Notes: generated by a model from the letters alone, not told the origin. DNA of 64,000 nt from Echinometra lucunter (GCA_029962745.1 CM057151.1:7974754-8038753), one strand, 5' to 3'. Shown: positions 34,401-47,932, counted from the stretch's first letter. Numbers and translations: made by a program.

Positions 34401-36575
34401 AACACAAGATCTGATCAGCAGGATCTGTACTTACTTTTTTGAATTACAGATTGCGTGGATGTGACTCCTCCCCCTTTTAATTTTCTACGGTACGCTTGAA
34501 TTTTTATATTGCAAACATTCACGCTCCCCTGCTAGTATTCTCACCTGCTCAATTCCAATAAAACTTGAACAAAAACAGATTGCACGACACTTTGGAAGGA
34601 ATTCGAAGATGGATATTTGCCTCACCAAACATAATATCTTTCCCTCTGAGTTGTCAGATGACGGCACATGGGTGCAAATTTGACAAGTAAAAGAGAGCAA
34701 TGTTAATGAAACTTTGGAATACTTCTAATAATTCTTAGAGGGACGTTAAATGCATTTTAATAATATAGATAAGATAAAAGAGAGCCAAGCATATACTGCT
34801 CTTTCCGTTTACCGGAAAACCGCTGTGTGAAAAATTGATAGCAGTTTTAAAAAATGGAGGAAGCAACTGTTGATTTACAGGCCACGTGAAAGAATTCTCT
34901 TCACCTTCTAAGTGATTATGCAATAGCTAGTTTAACGAAAAACTAAAGTAAAGACTGTAAAAAGCTGAGATTAAAAAGACAAGAAAAAGAAAACAAACAA
35001 GCAAACAAAGTTTGAGGTTTCCTCACTCGCTTTTCTCTAGTAACATAGACCGAACCAAAGAAACTGCATTGCCCGAATGGCCAATACCCTGTCGATTAGC
35101 GGTCAGCCTTGGGTTGGCAATGAGACAGGACTTATAAGAGCTCATACTCTACCGACAATGAGGATAGAAGACTGTAGTCTTCAAGAATTGATATACGTCA
35201 GAAAAACCAAGGCCATGGCTTCTTCGATCCTGAGGAAAATGATGATCCGCGTATAGACCGCCTACCATTGATTGTTGTATAGTTGACATTCTAAAGGCGA
35301 AAGCTTGCCATCGTCAACACTTATCAATATTCATGTCCATTGCTCAACGACGAAGTGTGTATTAATAGCAAGACTTGAATTACCCAGATGCTATCGGTAA
35401 AGTTGTATCTTTGAACCGATGGATAGCCCTTGAATAGTATATGATGATAATTAAATTAATAAGGTATAAATAGTGTAGTAGGTAGCACATTACTTTACTC
35501 TTACTTTCAGTTCAGATTTTCTGGTATAGAATGAGTCAAATAGCCTGCTTCGATCATTCCGCTGGATGATAGTGTCATTTGTTGATGGGAAAAGAAGAAC
35601 AATTATTTTGGTTGAATACGGAATAGCCCACGGAATGTCTGTGAGTAAATAAAGTGGTGAACTGCCCACAGACGAACTCGCTAATCCCTCCCCTTCAGAA
35701 TCAATCTGATTGTTCATGTTGTTGGTTGATTATAAACTCAAGTGATTTCAAAGATGATTGCTCGAGAACATAGCAGCCAGATAGCGTACAAATCATATAT
35801 CTGATAGTAATTGAATACCCAAAATGTGAAGTTACCAATATCAGAAACCGTCAAATGGCCCTTCATGAATGTCTTTACAACGATGCGAAAGATTCTGACC
35901 ATTGTGACCACGCGAGCCATTGACAGAAATATCGATTGGAGGATCGCCACTGTATGTCTGCTGAGGTCATACAGCCTTTCAATCAGTAGTTGATATAAAA
36001 TGCCATGCTGCAATATTGAAATTCCGTTTTTACTACCCACAACTGAATATCCTACTTCCACTGTTATATCGTTGATCCAGTTTGGTTTAAAAAACACTCC
36101 TGCAAATGTGACAATACGAATAATATAGTTTTGATGTCTGGTATTTCAATAAAATAGGTCTAGCTATCCACCATTTAACTCAAGATTGCAAATTTCTCAC
36201 TTATTGGATTTGCAGTCCACAGGCTTCCAATTATATATCTGAATAATTACATCTCATGAATTCTTATCAGTTTGTCACAGACAGATTGTTTCCCCCTCCA
36301 TTCATTTCCCTATTTTCATCAATCTGATTGTACTTATTTAAACGATGTAATTTTGCAACTTCCAAAGGCTTCTTTAGCAAAAAGACTTCTTTAAATCAAA
36401 CGAAAGTTTTAGATCTAAAAGTCATGCACGGCATTTAGTGGAGGGCATGTCAAGAACCCCCCTCAAAAAAAGAAAAAAAAAAGGAGATGATGAATAAACC
36501 ACATCCATTTTTTTTGTAATATATGAAAATATAGCCTAAAACCATGTAAAAAGATCCCACTTATATCATGTACAC

Positions 36576-36576
<1 letters not shown>
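31415..36576. other. start of a 21-kb intron; no gene seen
   Basis: Contains only unsupported open frames (the longest is 150 codons on the minus strand at 31781-32233), a (gaa)n run at 33748-33781 and a (tttga)2 remnant at 33935. I see no exons with splice signals matching the gene. Confidence 0.4.
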
Positions 36577-36631
<55 letters not shown>

Positions 36632-36633
36632 AT

Positions 36634-36671
<38 letters not shown>
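36577..36671. repeat. (AT)n then (GT)n compound microsatellite
   Basis: About 43 bp of AT alternation, a short tatg transition, then about 36 bp of GT. Likely polymorphic. Confidence 0.95.
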
Positions 36672-36674
<3 letters not shown>

Positions 36675-37066
36675 CTTATCTTTAGATTTTCAATTTCAGT
36701 TACTTAACAACCTGTACTGGCCGCACAGAAACGTTGTTAGCGCTAACAGCGCACTAACAGTACCGATAGCGATGGTTTGGCCGCACAGAAGCGTAATGTT
36801 AGTCGAATTCACTAACAGCGCTGTTAGCCTAACATTTCAAGGCCGCACAGAAGCTAACGGTAGTGGTAATGTTTTAACAACTCACTAACGGTGCCAGGGG
36901 CACCTATAGTGGCAATGTTAGTGAATAATTTCTTGTCGTGCGCTATAACTCGTCTCCCATTTTTTATACCAAGTACTTCAAAATGGTTCAAAATTGACCT
37001 AGACCTAATTAAGAGTGAGGCGGGTATAGGGGACGACATAGGTTTAGCTGATAAAGCCACGAGGAG

Positions 37067-38092
37067 CAGTGGCGGCACCACTATAAAGTGGGGGGGGGGG
37101 GCAAATGGAGGGCAAAAGAAAATGTTGGGGGCAGGGGCAGTCAAATTTTTTTTTGCGTGTATGGAAAAATCGAGTGTGAAAAGCGAGTTTTAGTCGCCGG
37201 CGTAAATCCACTTTGAGTTTGAGGAGTGGGGGGGGGGGGGATAATTGAATTTTTGGACGATTTCTTTTTCCTCTTACACACATTTTAATGTCAATGTTGC
37301 GTGCTAGCGAAGCGAGAGAACAAAATATAACTGCTTATTTGGTTTTTAATTGCATTTTCGAATAAATATTCTGAAATATGACGAGCGAGCGAAGCGAGCC
37401 AGCCAAAATGGCCACTTTTCTTGTTTTTACTTGCATTTTAGAAAAGAAATTATAAAATATGATGAGCAAGCGAAGTGAGCGAGCCAAAAATAACCACTTT
37501 TTCTGGTTTTCAATCGCATTTTCAAATAGAAATTTTAAAATATGATGGTCGTTTATGATAGATATTCAAATTTTTACTAACTGATAAATAAAAATATATT
37601 TTCCTCCTTAAAAAGTGAGGGGGGATATTTTTACATGCCATATATCCCCCCTCTCCAAAAAGTGGGGGGATATATCCCCAACCCCCGGGATTTACGCCAA
37701 TGCTTTTAGTGGCCCCCAATAAACATTTTTCTGTTACACTTGATATAGAGAGAAATCTTTGTAAAATCAGGTAATGCTTAATGGAGCAAACATATTGATT
37801 AAAACTAGATCATGAAGTGAACATTTACATTACAAACTAATAGTGTGCGAGGAAACCAACAGCGACTGAGTGAGAAAATTTTTAAGTTTTGAAGAGCGGA
37901 AAATGGTAATTTAGAGCACTTCACAGCTTGAATATGATGCTTATGACAACATCTACTTATTTACAAATTACTGTATAATTTTTCTTTTCAGTCCTCAAAA
38001 TTTAGGGGGGGGGGGGGCAACTGGGGGGCAAAGCTTCTGAGTGGGGGGGGGGGGGCAAATGCCACCCCATGTCCCCCTTGGTGCCGCCACTG
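37067..38092. mobile_element. hAT element 1 inside the Harbinger-like element
   Basis: Perfect 14-bp ends CAGTGGCGGCACCA and perfect target duplications 'acgaggag' (37059-37066, 38093-38100). It carries G-runs just inside both ends, has no transposase ORF, and holds a further insertion at 37195-37702. Confidence 0.93.
37195..37702. mobile_element. hAT element 2, nested inside hAT element 1
   Basis: Terminal repeats GGCGTAAATCC in inverted orientation (CGCCGGCGTAAATCC left; CATTGGCGTAAATCC as complement of the right end). Flanks are gttttagt and cttttagt, an 8-bp duplication with one difference. The interior has direct repeats of about 80 bp carrying 'gagcgagcgaagcgagc'. A sister copy lies at 48104-48648. 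Confidence 0.9.
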
Positions 38093-38099
38093 ACGAGGA

Positions 38100-38198
38100 G
38101 ACCAAGAAAATTATGATCCCTTTAAAGAAGAAAATGAAATCGTCTTTTTCAGGAAATATCGGTTTTCCAAAGCAGTGTTTGAAGACCTTTTTGACATG
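38100..38198 (+). pseudogene. fragment of a Harbinger-type transposase
   Basis: A 33-codon open segment ends in FFRKYRFSKAVFEDLFD, then a stop. This resembles the N-terminal helical region of PIF/Harbinger nucleases (the FRxRFRFSKxxF motif). The frame begins in the hAT 1 target duplication and is cut off by hAT 3 about 40 bp later. The catalytic DDE part is not present. Confidence 0.5.
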
Positions 38199-38235
38199 TA
38201 GGCCCGGCATTGGAAAGAACACTACGGTGAGTAAC

Positions 38236-38927
38236 CAGGCGCGCCGGAAGAGTCCCAGCTTTCTCTCATCATACGTACTTGAAACATGATTATTTTTCAC
38301 CGCTTCTAGTATGTTAAGATGGCGTAAGAGACTCAGGAGACCGGGCATGGCAATGGGAGGGTTATGCATGGCATACTGTTAAATTTTGGCGTTGGGGCTG
38401 ACACCCTCTGCCCGAAAATCAACTATTCAGTTTCACAACTTTGTTCGCGCGAGCGAAACGAGCGCGCAATTTTTTTTACAATTTTGGTGGTGAAAATTTA
38501 CAGAAATTTCATATTCCGGCATTGCCCGAATATGAAAAAAAAAAATACTGGCGCCCTTATGCCAATATAATATGAGGATACTGAGGAAGAAGGGGGAGGG
38601 GGGAAACAAAATAATTCCCCGGATAAAGCAAGCATCTGCCCCTTTTCACAGATGATAGAACGAATTTCTAAATACTGAGAAACGTTGCTTCTAATTACTA
38701 GACGAGGGTGCGTAGTGACCGAGTAAGAAAATTTTGATTTTTGAATGACAGTTTCCATTTTAGAGCACTAATCATGCCAGTATGCTCATTTTACATGGTT
38801 GTATATGGTCCAATTTTATTTTTCTTTTTTCTTCCAAGGGGGGGCCCTTTGGGGGCAAAAATCGATCCCCCTTTTTCGAATGATGGGGGGCAATTCCCCC
38901 CCCCCCCCCCCGCTTCCGGCGCCTATG
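38236..38927. mobile_element. hAT element 3 inside the Harbinger-like element
   Basis: Perfect 8-bp duplications 'tgagtaac' (38228-38235, 38928-38935). Ends are CAGGCGCGCCGGAAG and, as complement, CATAGGCGCCGGAAG. Internal words such as 'gagcgaaacgagcgcg' and 'ttttagagcact' are shared with hAT element 1, so the two are related. No transposase. Confidence 0.92.
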
Positions 38928-39280
38928 TGAGTAACCGTGTACCGTATCTGAAGTACAGTCAATGTAACTTAATAGTGTAATAGGCTACATACGCATTAAA
39001 GCCAGTGATGATGAAAATCATCATGGGCAAATACTCTATCATGAGTAAAGAGCCCTTTCCAACTAAAAAAAAAAAAAAAAGTGATGAGAAGTGGGCTTGC
39101 AAAATTGTTTTTGTGGTACAGTATCGTAATCTCAATATCATGATAATTTTCTTGTTCTTCTTCATGCTTATTGGATAAATTGTTGAAAATTAGAAAATTT
39201 ATCATTACTAGACCTAGTAATGATCAACAAGATTCATCAATCTATAAATAGATTACTACGCACAAATCATAGATTTTACG

Positions 39281-39336
39281 CAACGAAAGTAGAGGGCGTC
39301 AACACTTTTCAGTGTTGACGCCCTCTACGTTCGTTG
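39281..39336. repeat. 26-bp near-perfect hairpin
   Basis: Arms 39281-39306 and 39311-39336 (caacgaaagtagagggcgtc and its complement, one mismatch) surround a 4-bp loop. It lies near the right end of the Harbinger-like element. Confidence 0.85.
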
Positions 39337-39515
39337 ATTTTACCTAACTCTATGGCTCAAATCCACTAACAGCACTCTAACAGCGCGGGTGTCTAACAGC
39401 GCTCTAACAGCGCTTTCTGTGCGGTCATTTTACTCGTGCTGTTAGTGGCTGATTTGTTAGTGACTTGTTAGCGCTAACAAACCTGCTAACAACAGCGTTT
39501 CTGTGCGGCCGGTAC

Positions 39516-40090
39516 TGTTCTGTGAGATGTGTGCGAGTCATCACGGAGTCCCATTTCCCCCGAGTAACTCGTGAGTGCATATTTAAGAATAAGAATCGTA
39601 AACTGTGGAAAATATTTGCTCTATGATTGACAAATCAAAGTACCTCCAGGGAAATACAGGAAAGCTGAAGGTTCTGCTCAACATTTTCCTACGGACAGAA
39701 AGGGCAATAAAATATGAAAGAAGTATAAGACAAACAGCAGGAATGTTCGTATGTTGAGAAATCTGGGCGTTTCTCTTTTCCCCATAAAATTGAACAACCA
39801 TTATAATCGAAGAAAGAATGTTTATTTGCTGCTAGCTATAGAAATATGAGATCACAAAGTGCCCAAGAAATGACTGTGTTTATGTCTTTGAATGGAACTC
39901 CGGACATTCTGTCGTAACCCGTTCTAATCGTTGAAGTAAAGTTTCAGCTGTTGATATTATTTATGAATGTATGATTTTATCTTAGTCTTCAAAGATATTA
40001 TTTAATCTGTACCTGCCCATTAACTAGATATGAAGGCAGTTCATATCGGTTCATTGACATATTCAACTCGCAGAATTTATTAATTCTTCG
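39516..40090. other. no gene seen
   Basis: AT-rich intronic sequence without recognisable features. Confidence 0.4.
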
Positions 40091-40097
40091 TTTAATA

Positions 40098-40330
40098 TAG
40101 TTGACGCCCCTGTGGTATATTGGCGACGGCTCTAGAACTCTCATTCAAGAGGTACAGGGTTCGATCCTACCTTGGTGCATACTTTTCCCTTTAGGAAAAA
40201 AAGTTTCGCCCACATATGTCCTTCTCTACCCCGGTGTATTAAATGGGCACCTTGCAATGCTGGAGTCATTGCAAGGCCAGCGGGAAAAACCCCAGTTATT
40301 ATAATTGTTATTAGTATTAGTATTAGTATT
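40098..40330 (+). mobile_element. tRNA-derived SINE of a third family
   Basis: The head reads cctgtggtatattggcgac (A-box region) and GGGTTCGATCCTACC (B-box, about 40158). The body contains 'cattgcaaggccagcgggaa' and a tail of (ttagta)n at 40306-40370. Confidence 0.65.
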
Positions 40331-40370
40331 AGTGTAGTAGTAGTAGTAGTAGTGATATTAGTATTATTAT
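40306..40370. repeat. (TTAGTA)n / (GTA)n simple repeat
   Basis: Tail-derived hexamer repeat merging into a (tag)n block. It belongs to the SINE immediately upstream. Confidence 0.85.
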
Positions 40371-40371
40371 A

Positions 40372-43300
40372 GTTATTACTGGGTTATTTTGTTGTATTTG
40401 TATATCTAACAAACCTTTGCCATAGCCTATCAACAAGACATCTTCTTCTTAAAACGTGATTATGAAGTGAACTAGAAGTGAATGTGCGTCTTCCTAATTC
40501 GCTTTAAGCCACAAGGTTTCATATGCCTTACAGAATTTCCATTACACACTCGTAATGGATAAAAGACTTTAATGAAAAAGCGTATTAAACAGCATCGAGG
40601 TAATTGCTTATGAAATGACACGACACCCTTTTCTTTTGTTAAATCAGATGTAAATTAGGCTTATGATATACATGACGTGCATTACTATATGCGAATAATT
40701 TTGATTACTTGACCCCACACAGCAAGTAGCTTACATAATAATCATAATAATTAGTTTATCACCTTTTGTTAATTTGTGGAGGTGATAACGGCATGCCCAA
40801 TTCCATAATTACGGTATGCAAATTAGAATATAAATTAACGAATGCCGCATAAATTTTAGAAGAGCGGGATGGCTTACCATCGACATATTTAAGGAATGTA
40901 CTTGATAGTGGTCCTTAAGTGCTATAACTTTCATTTTCGGGCATAATGAAAGAGAATCAAATACAAAAGAAAAGAAATGATTCATAAACTAAGGAATATT
41001 AGATGAAAGAGTATGCAAGAGCTGGTCAAACTCTATTCTTCTCGCGTGCCTCGTGTCTCACCTTTTACAAAATATATTTTTATGGCGATCATAACAACTG
41101 GGAAAGTAAAGGTTTATCAGAAAGACATTACCACATCCTTGATCAGGAACATCACAGAACACTGTAGCCATGAATTTCCCAAATAATCTTTTGTCATTTT
41201 GATTGATTCAAATATCCGTTTTCAAGGAAGGCGAGTATATCCCTCTGTATTCATAAATACTTAATGTCAATCAATTCGCTTTGAGACGACATTCTACTAA
41301 TTACCTTCAGACATTGAGCCTAATTCATCATGGTCCTCTATATCATATCAGGATGTAATGACTAATGAGAAACTCCCATCTCGCATTTTATAGACGTCTT
41401 CAGCAGATCTTAGTGAATGAGTAAGGATTTTGTGTTTTAAAGATCCGCATGAATGTATTTTTATTATTATTATTATTTTTTTTTTTTGGTCATTGTAATT
41501 TCCTCACATTCTTTTTCTTTGGTATATTTTCTGTTCGATTTACCTTGCTACCTTTAAAAGTAGGTTAAGATATCCACGCATTTCTCGTGACATAGGTCTA
41601 GATATATCCAGAAAATATATTCACATCTTTGAAAGCATTGCTGAAGACTTCTGGGGATGATCTGTAACTTGAGTTAAAGCACCGTGACCAGTATTCTAAT
41701 ACCGGGGTAGGAAACCCAGAAAACGGTGCGAAAGTAGATCAGGTGACGCTTGAAAAGAGGGTTTTTCAAGAAAATATTGTAGAAGTGAATATCGTATTCG
41801 GTGACCTCTGTAAAAGATTAGATTACTGGAGGGAGATTAAACCATTTCATAGAAATATCTGATGTATTATCGTCTGGAGTACGATGAGGGAAGATCGTTG
41901 TGTTTTTCCTTCGGTGATCTTTGGAAATCTAGTCTTCAATCAAATGCCTATTTGTGACTTAAATTTCTGGACGAATCATTTTATTCTGAAGATCATCTCA
42001 GCTCATCATGGCTAACAGTTCCTTTCGGCAAACAAAGAAGCTCATTATACAATCAACGTTGAACGTCATAGCATCATGGACAAATTTCGAAGACTTTGAC
42101 TTTAGTCTTTATTTCATAAATTTGTCGTCATCTTCAAACATGAAAAAAAGACGAAGAATCACAATCAGAGGGAATAGTAATCTTGCATGATAGCATATAA
42201 TTTGTTTTAAACGGCGCCCAAAAGTTTTAAAAACACACAGACTAAACAATTTTCTGCAGAAATCCAATATTGCCACAGAAGAAATAATGCTAGAAAAAGT
42301 ACTTCGATAAGAGCCATGTGTTAAGTATACTTCTCAGTCACTTTCCTTTGTATTTTCATTCTCTCTCTCTGTGTTTGTAATTGAATTGACATTTGTTGTC
42401 AAATATATGCATACAATGACATTCCCTAATCAACATTCTTACTGTAAACATTTGTTTATATCCTATTCAACTTTCTATTTGTTTGGTATCCTTTTCAATC
42501 ACTCTCCTTTGTAATCTCATTCCTTTTGTTGGTAATGTACTTGATTTAGTTCATGTGTTCTCAAACTTTCCTACTATATATAAACAGTTCATTTCACTCA
42601 ATGCTTCACTTCCTGAAGATGATCTAAAAATAAAGATCGAAAATTTGAAACTCACCATGGCTCTTATCGGAGTACTTTTTCTAACGTTATTTCTGCAGAA
42701 AGTTTCTATAAAAATAATGGAAACATCTATTTATCCTGTTTATTAAAGAATCCGTATTGTGGGCATAATATGAGTCTAAATACCAGTAATTACCAACAGT
42801 TTGATTCAACACGACACAAGAGTCACCTACCTACATTATAACTTGCTATGGAAAATCACGCCACACTTAATTCTCTCGATACCAGGGTATCAATAACGAC
42901 AAAATTTGTTCATGCGTATGCATATTTAGTTGTTTTTAAGTCCCGTGCTAGGTTTTGAGTTCAGATTACGATTTGTGAAAGTTTGATTAATACCTTTTGT
43001 GGAGTTTCTGAGGTGACATTAATTCTAGTCATTGTGGCCTTGTAAACGCAGAGCCAGACTGTTTAAAGAATTAAACCGCTTTTTCATTTCATGAAAGGAT
43101 TTGTTTATGATAAACTAAAACATGTAAAATGAAAGCACAGGCTATGACAAAGTATCTTATATAGCCTAATTCCATGAAAACTTAAAACGCATGTCAGGGG
43201 ACAGCGTCTGGCGAAGCTCCTATATTCCTTTCATGCTACGTCAAATAGCCGGCTATTAGGCTCTAGAATCGATTAATATTTATCAAAATATGGACAAAAT

Positions 43301-46300
43301 AACGACATCATTAGGTCTCGTAAATCTCAGTGACGTCCCTTTTTGATATAACCCATACAAGTTTAAACAAAGGACAGGGATTGCGCGGCGCATATCAAAC
43401 TGCACAACGATCTTACGAGAGCTGAGATTTAAATCCTTGACTATACGTAACCTCAGAGTTAAACAATAAAATAAGCAAATCTAACTGCTGATATAGGAAA
43501 TGAAGGTGGTTTAAGAAGTAATGGTATGATGATGGAAGACTGATTTTAATTCGTGTCAACGAAACACATCTATCATAAACCTCAGTGTGAGATAGGAAAA
43601 ATGTTCCTATAGGGCTGGAGACTCTTAGTTTACGAATTCCGATTTCGCGCTCTAATTGTTCGATAAAAGTGCATTTACTGAAAGAAAAAACATTAGATTT
43701 CCACCAAATTGGTGAATTATTGAGAGCCACATGAATTGAACATACGCATCCGTGCAGAAACATGGCAGGCCGCAAGGCAGAGTTCCACCTGTCAGTGCCT
43801 GGGTTTCCTAAACGACCAAATTTCGGATCGATAATTGTTTTTATTGAACTCTCTTTGGAAGGCCCCAGTTCAGCAGGGGAAAAGATTATCAATGTCATCT
43901 TCTTCGTAGGCCTCATTCAACACGTAAACTTTATCAAAAGCGATTTAGTCAGGCGGTATCTCGAAACGATTTAAACTATCATGGAAAAATTGGCTGGTAA
44001 GTGATGAGGCGTGGGCGCCAATACTGTGTATGATCGTGATGAGTGGACTGGGGCTTCAAATTACGATCGCGCTTTGAAGAGGGGGATCTCTTCACTGCAT
44101 TCTCTAACCAAGTTCTCTTTCACGTCGACGTACTTTGCCCTAAAGGTGGTATTCAGAAGTCACATGAAACCATGAATGGCTAATGTGTGTATTCTGCAGT
44201 ACTATTGTGATAATAATCACGAGAATTCAATAAAGTAAGGATAAGTAAGTGAATGTGAATGTGTATGCCTGTTGAGCTTGATAGGCCAAGGATTTTTATC
44301 ATTATTTTTTTTCAATATTTACTTTTGATCTTTATTTACTACTTCTGTATGCTCTCCTAATCGAAAGAATAATCTTGTACGAGAGATGTATCTAATTTGA
44401 ATTGTACTTCGCTCTCTCTTGCTAATATGCGGTAGAAACATCATGAACATAGAATTTAATTCTTGTTCACGAAAAGTACATTAAATAGTAGCTATAGGCT
44501 CCAAACCCTGGGCTTTGCATCATAAATGTGAAATTTTTGTGAATTTCAAGATTACTTATAGCCTACTAATCTACTTAAAGGACACTTTTTATCACATGTG
44601 ATTTAGCGGAACGTTTTTTGTAAAGGAATAGAGCGGTTTCCATGGGAATGTAACAATGCGCCTTTCCCTCCCCCGCAAAAGTTTCCACTGTAGTAAACAG
44701 TTATTTAACAAGATAAACCGTGAGAGATACAAAATACTAACTGTCCTACTGAAGTTTGGACAGGAGGCCTTTGCTGTAAAATCCATCACCCCTGTTTCGT
44801 ATTTGACAGTTTACGTGGCAAGGCAGAAAATGCGTCAAGAAGATTGTGATACTATCACAAAATACAATCAGTCTTATCCGTGCCTCGTCCCGCCCTGTTC
44901 TGTATTGATGCGATGCAGGCGTGCTATATCGTAACTATCTTCCCATTTGCGCAGGAAGTCCGAGTTACAGGAATAAAATACGTTGATGACGTCATCACGA
45001 GTAAAAGAATAACAGAAAGGAGTATCTACCAGGAACTGAGAAAAAAATGGAACAGGGTGTTGTTGGTGGTTGACAATACCGGATATCGAACCGAGTTAGT
45101 CTAGTTCGTATACGGAAATGAGTGATTATCAGCGGCAGATACGAACACAGTAATGCGTTCACTTTGGGGGAGGGGGAGGGGGTGTAGAGCTGGTGCAGCG
45201 ACGGATTTAGGGAGAACAACTGATCCCTTTTCCAGCTCAAAGAGGCAAATACCTGTAAAATTTCTTAACTTTATTTTTTTTTCTTCGGAATCATGCACCT
45301 TTTCTTTGCCATGTTTGCAAAATCCCGAATCTGCCCCAGATGTAATGTATTCGATATTTATGTGAGGATGGCAAGGTGATGATAAGATCGTCCTTTGATC
45401 AAATTTTTCGCAATACTTGTGAGAGAAGCCCTTTAATGCTGCTGTATTATGACTGCATGAATGTGTTATATTAAAAATAAAAAGATATCGCTAAAACGTC
45501 ATTTTTCTTCAGCTCAATCAAGGCAGTGTTTGATAAAGCTAGAAAAAAAATTGTATATTTCCATTTTATATATTTCTTTGATAGTTTGATTTTGTAATGG
45601 ATGACGAACTCTCTGTTCATTGACCCAGAAACTTTGCAAAATTTGAAAATGCGGACATGTATTGAAAGAATGTAAAGAAGATTTATCATTTTCGTGAGCT
45701 CATTACTGAAACGTGTTTCGAACCGGTTCTCGAACGAAAATCGGAGTTTCGTGCATTTTACGATGAGATCTCTGGTCGCCTGCCGCTTTTCCTTAGAAGT
45801 CACGCTTTGAGCGATGGCTCAAGAAGTGGTAGTCGCAATCAATGTATGGACGATCATGTCCGCTCTGTTACCAGCTGCCAGAAGGGATAAAGAACTAGCT
45901 TGTCACGAGCCCATCTCCAGGAAATAAGTACGTTTTGGAGGTGAAATACAGCTAAAACAAATGACGCGGAGTTGTTCCTTTCTCATTCGGGAATGGATGG
46001 AAGGTTTGCAGTTAAGTAACGTGATAATGTCATGATTGCTTTTGACGTGAGCGAAGATTCCCTTAAAGAGAGATATAAGGGATTTTTTTGGAATAAGCTT
46101 AATTATAAATTGGGCTTTCGTTTAATGCGTAATCAGCATGTGAGAAATGCTAATTTCAAAAAGCCATAGCAAGTTATGACTCACAAGTTACAAGTACATG
46201 CTGCAGCATCCCTAATTACACTGATTAATATTTCCTAATCACACGTGTAATCATACTATTTGAACCATGCAGGAAGAAAGCGTAATTTCAAATAAATAAG

Positions 46301-47932
46301 AATTCCAAGTGATCTTGAGAGTGGAATGAATAAAACGCTGTTCTATAGCCCCCCAGGCTTTAGAGAGAGAAAGGCAGAGAAAAAGCGAACATGCATGAAG
46401 ACCATGTATAAGCTAAACTGCTTTTACATTAAAGTTGGCGCCTTGTTTATCCCAGCCCACCGTACACACAGTAGCCGATCATCATAACATCCAAAAAGGT
46501 ACCTCAAATAAGTGGAAAATTAACAAACTAATTGTCCTAAAGTGCAGTACTATCAAATCAGGTCCGTTGCTACTCCGCTTCGTTTCACCAACCTACATTC
46601 TCTATTTGGGGAGATATCTATTGAAAAAGGAAGTCCATTAGTGTTAGGATAATGATTAAAACCTTAATCATGGTGGAAAAGGAACAAGTTGCAAGGCCTT
46701 GTGTATGATCAAACTGTTTTAGTTTAAGTGCTCTTTTGTTACTTCAGTAATCTAAACGGCATTGGTTGGTTGGTTGGTTGGTGGAACGGATGCCGCCACA
46801 ACGCGTGCTCCTTCAGACTCTGGGGGATTGGTCAATGTCTAAATGTTACTTTACATGGAAGGTTGCATCCCAAAATGAATCACTCAGTCTGGCGTGTTTT
46901 TTAATGATTACAATTGAAATGAATGCATGTAAATGGTTTCGTTTAATTGCGGTCGTGCGATGAATCAACACGATATGACCATTTGGAGTTCCGAGGAGAG
47001 CGTAGATTGAACTTAGCCTGAAATTACAAGTTTTCTCTCACTTTTGTTTGACAAGAAATGGATAAGAATGATATAGCATCCTTGTATTTAACATTCTTCT
47101 GAGATTTAAGTCTAAGTTAGCGTGTTATCGAATGTAATCATTTTTGTTTTATTGAAAAATAAGCTTGAGAGAGAGAGAGAGAGATGGCATTGGCATGCGG
47201 CACACACTCACACGCACACACACGCTAACAGTACGCATTTGTATTCATTATCATGATGATGATAACACTGATGGGTGACTTATGCATTTATAAAGAAAAC
47301 AATATTTACATATAAATTCTAATTCGTAAAACATACTTTTTAAAATTCTGTTAAATTCTTCCTAACAATTACTGTAGTATTCTTAACATCTAGTGTACGT
47401 TACTGAATGGGGAGAAGACTAGTGTAGTTCAACAAGGAACGTGTTACTTTATCTCACCCCTAGATATATGAGTCTGGAAAAAGGCATCAGAACACAAACA
47501 GGTTTCAGTTAAATCATACGTGAGCTTTGAGTAAATAAACCAATTCAAGTATGGAACCAGCAGATATCTAAAGTAAGTAAGATGTTAGGGTTACGTCTCG
47601 GACAGCTTAAGATTTGCCAATGCATAACGCTTGCTGTGTTTTATTGAGTAATATAAACAGACAATTATTATTGCATGTCACTCTTGTTTCAACAATTGTC
47701 AAATTGCCAAAGCTCCGGCATCAAATTCGGTCGGTATTATTTGTTGGAAACGTTCTCGGATCACTAGACGTCAGCGTATACCCAAAGGGACTCATTTGTG
47801 CGCATGCACGGTATGTTTTGCGGGCATAAAGTTTCCCGCCCTTTTTCCCGGCCGGATTAAAAGCAAATCGTTTGCAGTTCCTGCAGAAGTGTTTATCAAT
47901 GGGTTCTGGTGACCTATGGCTTGTCATGGCCA
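40372..47932. other. rest of the 21-kb intron up to the hAT pair; no exon seen
   Basis: I find no exon with splice sites. Open frames of 167 codons (43413-43916, minus) and 110 codons (45471-45803, minus) lack motifs. A short GA run lies at 47167-47183. The inverted repeat at 42241-42711 is listed separately. Confidence 0.4.
42241..42711. repeat. inverted repeat with about 70-bp arms and about 330-bp spacer
   Basis: Left arm around 42248-42318 (ttctgcagaaat, ctagaaaaagtacttcgata, agagccatg) faces the right arm around 42655-42711 (catggctcttatcg, agtactttttcta, atttctgcagaa). The spacer includes an 87-codon open frame without recognised motifs. It could be a foldback transposon. Confidence 0.6.

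Larger units (their letters stand above)
36718..39511. mobile_element. Harbinger-like DNA transposon carrying a nest of hAT insertions
   Basis: The ends are inverted repeats GGCCGCACAGAAACG (left, 36719) and its complement (right, to about 39510), followed inside by repeated 'gctaacag' words in both orientations. GTAC occurs immediately outside both ends (36714-36717, 39512-39515) and may be the target duplication. The interior retains a short transposase-like fragment (38100-38198). Removing the three hATs leaves roughly 1.1 kb of original element. Confidence 0.72.

Noticed and set aside
35738..36097. 119-codon hydrophobic minus frame that looked GPCR-like
   Set aside because: Hydrophobic residues are scattered, no conserved GPCR motifs (DRY, NPxxY) are present, and there are no matching exons.
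43413..43916. 167-codon open frame on the minus strand
   Set aside because: No recognisable motif, signal or family, and no acceptor/donor pattern. It lies in the intron of the precursor gene.
44986..44995. palindromic TGACGTCA (CRE-like) site, also near 4674
   Set aside because: Single 8-bp matches are expected by chance at this window size and neither is near a supported promoter.
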